DNA of 64,000 nucleotides from Gnetum montanum (taxonomy: Eukaryota; Streptophyta; Gnetopsida; Gnetales; Gnetaceae): positions 952,874-1,016,873 of the forward strand of contig MNCI01008925.1 in the NCBI GenBank assembly GCA_015680685.1, in the 5' to 3' direction. The notes below the pieces were generated by a model. It ran no database searches. It was not told where the DNA came from and saw only the letters and a program-made list of their open reading frames with translations. Within the stretch, counting starts at the first letter, position 1, and each line of letters starts with the position of its first letter. This document shows, piece after piece, positions 60,001-64,000 of this stretch. The position numbers and the translations under genes were made by a program.

Positions 60001-61768
60001 AAGATGCCATTTGGTCTATGTAATGCCCCTACAACATTTCAACGCTTGGTCCTTAGTATCTTTTAATAATATGTTGGTAGTGGTGTTGAAGTCTTTATGG
60101 ATGACTTTTCCACCTATGGAGCTACCTTTGAGCAAGCCTTGAACTGACTTGCGCAAGTACTAAAGAGATGTGTAGAGACAAACCGATGACTCAACTGGCA
60201 AAAGAGCCATCTCATGGTCTAAGAAAGCATTGTGCTAGGGCACCGAATTTCACAAAAATGGATTGAGGTAGACCCATAAAAAATAAGGGTCATCTAGGGA
60301 ATAACACGCCAACCACACACCATTAAAGATGTTCAGTTATTCCTTGGACACATTGGTTACTACTGATGATTTATAGAGAATTTCTCTAAGATTGTAAACT
60401 ATTGGTAGAGCTTACAAAGAAAGATGAATCCTTCATCTGAACTAAGGAATGTGAACATGCATTCCAAAAATTAAAGGAGAAACTTGTAGAAACACCAATC
60501 CTACAAGCACTAGATTGGTTCAAACCTTTCCATATCATGATAGATGCATCTAACTATGCTTTGGGAGTAGTGCTCACACAAATGGATGATAAGAAACGTC
60601 CATACTACATCCACTACACAAGTCAAAGCATTGTGGAAGCACAGTTAAACTACACCACCACAGAGAAAGAACTAATAACAATGGTGTATGTGCTAGAAAC
60701 GTTTAGGCACTACGTGCTTGGTTACAAAGTATTTATNGCTAGAAACGTTTAGGCACTACGTGCTTGGTTACAAAGTATTTATGCATACAAACCATAGTGC
60801 AATCCACTTCCTCATGAATAAGCCAACGGTGAGCCCTCATGTTATATGGTGGCTTGTGATCTTGCAGGAATTTGATCTCACTATGGTAGATTGAAAATGG
60901 ACTAAGAATGTGATCATTGATCACCTCTCTTACTTCAGTTGGGATAATAAAGAGGAAAAGAGTCCGCTCTCTGATCATTTTCCAGATGAACTCCTCTTTG
61001 GTGGAGCAATAAGTGAACAAATACCGACAAAAGCAACATGGTATAATGGAATCCTCACATATCTTCTCACTTAAGAGATGCCACAAGACTTGGATTTTAG
61101 CAAGAAACAACAATTTCTTCATAGGGCCAAATACTTCATGGAAATCAATGAACACCTTTACAAGGTGTGTGCCAATGGCTTGATTCATTGGTGTCCTTGA
61201 CAAAGATCAACTATGTGTTCTCCAGGATGCTCATGAAGGGCCTTATGGAGGCCACTATGCAAGGAGATGCACGACCATAAAACTCCTGATGGCAAGATAC
61301 AGTTGGCCTACAATCTTTAGGGATGCCCACTAGTTCATCAAGTCTTGTGAATGTTGTCAATGTGACAAGGGGATGATCGCTTGCATGGAAGGTCATCAAT
61401 AGCGGATTTAACCACTAGAACCTTTCGAAATATGGGGCATTGACTTCATGGATTCCATCACACCCATGTCTAATGGAAAGGCATATATTATAGTAGCAAT
61501 TGAATACTATAAAAAATGGGTAGAATCGACAACCGTTACTGATTGTACATCATCCACTACTGCAAAATTTATACAACTAAATATCATAAATAGGTTTGGG
61601 TTACCACGTTCACTAATTTCTAATAATGAAACTCATTTCATAGGTGTCATTTAGAAAATTAATGTAACGCTTGGGGGCAAAACATAAATTAATAACACCT
61701 TACCACTTCTAAGCCAATGGTCAAGCAGAGGTAACTAACCAAAAGATTACAAAAATATTAATGCTAAC
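57067..61768 (+). pseudogene. Element C gag (3' part), protease, RT, RNase H, integrase, broken
   Basis: Gag resumes at 57067 (EPLLATRSMLNIAEVV, RIKRLDMKNIPRFEGN), then CDIFQYEHPKGCYP near 57910-57950 (knuckle with the second Cys lost) and a Pro/Gln linker. Protease 58640-59020 (LFDSIFKVNLI; IIMGRA, then TAG). RT about 59640-60300: LDGYSGYNHIQIGLED, VEVFMDDFSTYGA near 60085. RNase H: MIDASNYALGVVLTQMDDKK 60537, YTTTEKELITMVYVLE. Integrase core: GIDFMDSITPMSNGKAY, AIEYYKKWVE (first Asp now Glu), SNNETHF. Several frame changes plus stops. F interrupts the integrase at 61769. Confidence 0.85.
60692..60782. other. Assembly artefact: exact 45-bp duplication around one N
   Basis: 60692-60736 and 60738-60782 are identical (gctagaaacgttt…aagtatttat) and separated by a single N at 60737. 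It falls in element C RNase H and creates a false break of the frame. Confidence 0.93.
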
Positions 61769-62640
61769 TGATGAGACGCAATTCACATAGGCTGCAATAT
61801 CGCGTACGCGATATCGTAGTCCATCACCATATCTATAAATAAGAGGTAGCTTTCCCAGTTTTAGGTATTAGGAGTTAGAAGTAGTGAAGCTCTGGCAGTT
61901 TGATCCCTCCAGAGTTAGATTATTTTTTCCCGTGTCTGCCCACAGTGTGGTTAATGTAATTTTACGGTGTCTTATTCAAGTGTGACATACTTGGACACGC
62001 ACATGACCGGCAATAAAGATCAAGATTACTTCATCATTGCAGCAGTCACTTTGTTATTTATTTGTTTATTTATTTAATGTTATTTACTATTTTCTCTCTT
62101 ACCCTTAAACTCCTAGAATGTGGTGTGAGTACGACTTGATTACGAGCATCTAAGGATGTGTACAGTTAGTCAAGGAATCGGTTACTCATCACAACGCAGA
62201 ACAAGTACGACTTGATTTCAAGCATTTAAGTGTGACTACTTGGTAGCCTAGTGGTGTACCTAGGATCTATGCTTGGTAATCCCAGTGGTAGTCATGCATG
62301 AGTTCCAAGATGTGTACATGGTTGATCAAGGAATCGGTTGCTCGTCGTACTTAGGCTAGATTAGACTTTCTTACCCTTTTCCTCCTAGCTTAGCTTAGTT
62401 AATATTATTTTCCACTACCTTCAAGAGTAGCGTTAGAATTAGGAACACATCATACACCTCACACTGGACTAAACCATACGTGAAAAATATACAATACTAG
62501 TCCAGTTGGGAAGACAGTGAACTACGACCTAAGGATAACTGTCTAGGTTCCACAACTAGTCTGTCTGCGAAGTTTGACCAGATCGTGCGTGCTATGCTCG
62601 TTTTGTATGGTTGAGTGTAAGGGTACCTTGCCACTCATCA
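61769..62640 (+). repeat. 5' LTR of element F (872 bp)
   Basis: TGATGAGACGC…CCACTCATCA. Perfect 18-bp palindrome atatcgcgtacgcgatat at 61797-61814. TATAAATAAGAGG is near 61834-61846. R has GTCTTATT … AATAAAGA (about 61967-62020). U5 has TTGGTAATCCCAG near 62271-62285. Confidence 0.9.
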
Positions 62641-62641
62641 T

Positions 62642-62659
62642 TGGCGCCATTGCCAAGGA
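62642..62659 (+). promoter_or_regulatory. Primer binding site of element F
   Basis: TGGCGCCATTGCCAAGGA, one base after the LTR; tRNA-Asp type with about three mismatches. Confidence 0.83.
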
Positions 62660-62771
62660 CGGTGCTAGTTATCTAGATTAGTTATATCATACAAGGTTGT
62701 TGTAAAGGACTTAACGATATATCTCTTAGAAAGAAGTAATTATTAAAAGTCACATAAATTCATAGACAACA

Positions 62772-64000
62772 ATGCCTCTCCTACAAGATGATAATAATGC
62801 CACACTTAGTGAGGAAGTTCATTGGAGAACCAATGAACTATATGACGATGAAGATTGGAGCATACAACCTGAAGTGGGAGTTTCTTATAAAAATGAACAA
62901 AAACAACGTCATCGCAACACACGAAAGCATAACTTACCCGATGACGATGAACCCCCACTGGCCATTACAAGCTTAACGCAAATACAAGAGGTCGTTCGAA
63001 CCTCACGTAGGCATCGTAAAGAGAGCCATCTACCCAAGCTCGATTTAAATAACTTTCCCAAATTTTTTGGAGGCTATGACTTAGATCAGCATCAAAATTT
63101 ATTAGCCTTCTGCAATGCCTACACATGGAATAACATTGATAATAGTTGGCAAAAACTTAAGCTCTTTCCTATGAAACTCATTGACCAAGCTAAAGTATGG
63201 TATAGATCGTTAAAACCAAATTCAATACGACACTGGTCAACAATGGTAGAGGTCTTTAACGAAAAATATCAAACCTACGCAAGAGTGTCAGCCTTGAGGA
63301 AACAAATCCAAGAGTGGAAACAAGCAAAACATGAACCCTTAGACATGGCCTTAGAAAGATATTATGCACTGTTAAACAACTGTCTAGGCCATGAGTTTTC
63401 CGAGGAAAGGCTAATGTATCATATCATTGATGGGCTATGTAATAAAACAAGAGAGACCTTAGGAACGTATGCCCAAGGTCAACTATACGAACTACAAACC
63501 CATCAAATCCAGGAGCTTATTAAGTGGGTAGCAAAAGAAGAAGGGGAAATAGCTACATGGGATAGTGTTGAAAAACATCAATGGGACCAAAATTTCAACT
63601 TAACAAAGGTCCATGATCATAAAAAGGAGAAATCAACAAATCTTAAGATGGAAACATCATCTTTGCCAATACAACAATTTTTAGAAGAAGCTAAGGCAAA
63701 GATCAATAAGATGTTGGAATGGATGTATCAAAAGTGTGGAGAATGTATCAATAACATTGGAGATAGAGTTTTGACAACCCAAGAAGCAGGACGAAACATT
63801 AGACATTTGGAAAAAAAGAATGAAGGGAATAAGTGCTCAACTGCCAATCATACATATGAATGCAACATATGCTTGTACGATCACCCCAAGGGCCAATGCC
63901 CAATATTGTTACATCTACATGAGCATTGGGAAAACACGTTACATCCAGAGTTCGAACAGATATACTGTGTTCGATCACAGTGGCAACAATCCCAGTCATG
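62772..64000 (+). CDS. Element F gag, open to the window edge
   Basis: The ATG at 62772 (MPLLQDDNNATLSEEVHWRT) opens a frame of 409 codons with no stop before the sequence ends. It matches B gag along its whole length and confirms the start by position after the PBS. Capsid-like part: LDLNNFPKFFGGYDLDQHQ, NNIDNSWQKLKLFPMKLID, YQTYARVSALRKQIQEWKQ, DMALERYYALLNNCLGHEF. A charged, probably coiled region (INKMLEWMYQKCGECINNI) follows, then the knuckle CNICLYDHPKGQCP at about 63861-63902 (CX2CX3HX4C). Gag forms the virus-like particle that packages the RNA. The remaining Pro-rich tail, and whether pol follows, lie outside the window. Confidence 0.88.
   Translation, partial: MPLLQDDNNATLSEEVHWRTNELYDDEDWSIQPEVGVSYKNEQKQRHRNTRKHNLPDDDEPPLAITSLTQIQEVVRTSRRHRKESHLPKLDLNNFPKFFGGYDLDQHQNLLAFCNAYTWNNIDNSWQKLKLFPMKLIDQAKVWYRSLKPNSIRHWSTMVEVFNEKYQTYARVSALRKQIQEWKQAKHEPLDMALERYYALLNNCLGHEFSEERLMYHIIDGLCNKTRETLGTYAQGQLYELQTHQIQELIKWVAKEEGEIATWDSVEKHQWDQNFNLTKVHDHKKEKSTNLKMETSSLPIQQFLEEAKAKINKMLEWMYQKCGECINNIGDRVLTTQEAGRNIRHLEKKNEGNKCSTANHTYECNICLYDHPKGQCPILLHLHEHWENTLHPEFEQIYCVRSQWQQSQS

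Larger units (their letters stand above)
36941..64000 (+). mobile_element. Element C: gypsy element split by E (with D) and by F; runs off the window
   Basis: 5' LTR 36941-37862, PBS, gag start 38023. It is interrupted at 38797 by E and resumes at 57067 inside gag. It then continues through protease, RT, RNase H and integrase until F inserts at 61769. The joined gag context is coherent across E (…gcaATGAT / ATGATgaaccttta), showing E landed in C's gag. Frame changes are frequent, so C is the oldest of the C-E-D chain, as nesting requires. The 3' end and right flank are beyond the window. Confidence 0.88.
61769..64000 (+). mobile_element. Element F: 5' part of a gag-B-family LTR element, cut by the window edge
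   Basis: It inserts in C's integrase; the left TSD would be CTAAC (61764-61768). The 5' LTR is 61769-62640, followed by PBS and an uninterrupted gag to the last base. Gag and LTR are closely related to element B. It shows the least decay of any element here, so it is probably a recent insertion. Confidence 0.9.

Noticed and set aside
35340-61820. Regularly spaced gatatc/cgatatcg units as a CRISPR-like array
   Set aside because: They are imperfect U3 repeats inside LTRs of a plant genome; spacers and repeat lengths do not fit.

Overview
This window is plant nuclear DNA. It is a repeat-dense stretch with one recognisable host gene. Two things point to a plant. The only cellular gene encodes an LRAT/NC-domain protein of the plant LEAD-SENSITIVE1-like family, split by a GT-AG intron. 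The rest is dominated by LTR retrotransposons with a tRNA-Asp-type primer binding site and an FMDD reverse-transcriptase motif, as in the plant Athila/Tat (OTA) branch of Ty3/gypsy. A Ty1/copia remnant and plant L1-type LINEs are also present. I cannot name the species.

Layout. (1) 1-13162 is a nest. The 3' end of one gypsy element (G, 1-2837) and a complete, pol-deleted element (A, 4695-11861, TSD AGGTC) both sit in a decayed copia element. That copia appears to lie near the 3' end of an older gypsy element (H, 3' LTR 12240-13162). (2) 14131-20165 is element B on the minus strand (TSD CTTAG): a gag-only element with a second small 3' ORF. It sits beside the 3' end of a LINE (about 20170-20796). 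(3) About 22200-26150 is the gene island: exon 1 22371-22464, exon 2 24875-25836. (4) 28443-36940 is LINE territory: a plus-strand fragment, an assembly gap (31390-31503), and a long minus-strand LINE with endonuclease and RT motifs. Two antisense solo LTRs lie in this region. (5) 36941-64000 is a second, deeper nest. Element C (5' LTR 36941-37862) is split by element E (38797-57061, TSD ATGAT). E's 5' LTR is in turn split by element D (38924-47220, TSD GCTAT/ACTAT). C's integrase is split by element F, whose 5' LTR starts at 61769 and whose gag is still open at the window edge.

The gypsy copies fall into at least two gag families (A/C/D/E and B/F). They share a common LTR plan: a hypervariable U3 with short palindromic cassettes, a TATAAATA box, a poly(A) signal held between inverted repeats, a repeated TTGGTAAYCCCAG motif, then a PBS one or two bases after the LTR. 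Several copies have lost RT-integrase sequence independently but keep gag and a long conserved non-coding 3' region. Their reading frames are broken mostly by nonsense changes that look like C-to-T or G-to-A transitions, as expected of old methylated transposons.

No CRISPR array, tRNA, rRNA or bacterial-type feature was seen. The points most worth following are the modular U3 cassettes, the poly(A)-signal inverted repeat, the antisense LTR 'filler' inside E's pol with a snap-back copy of RT sequence, the gag-only family B/F, and two assembly artefacts.
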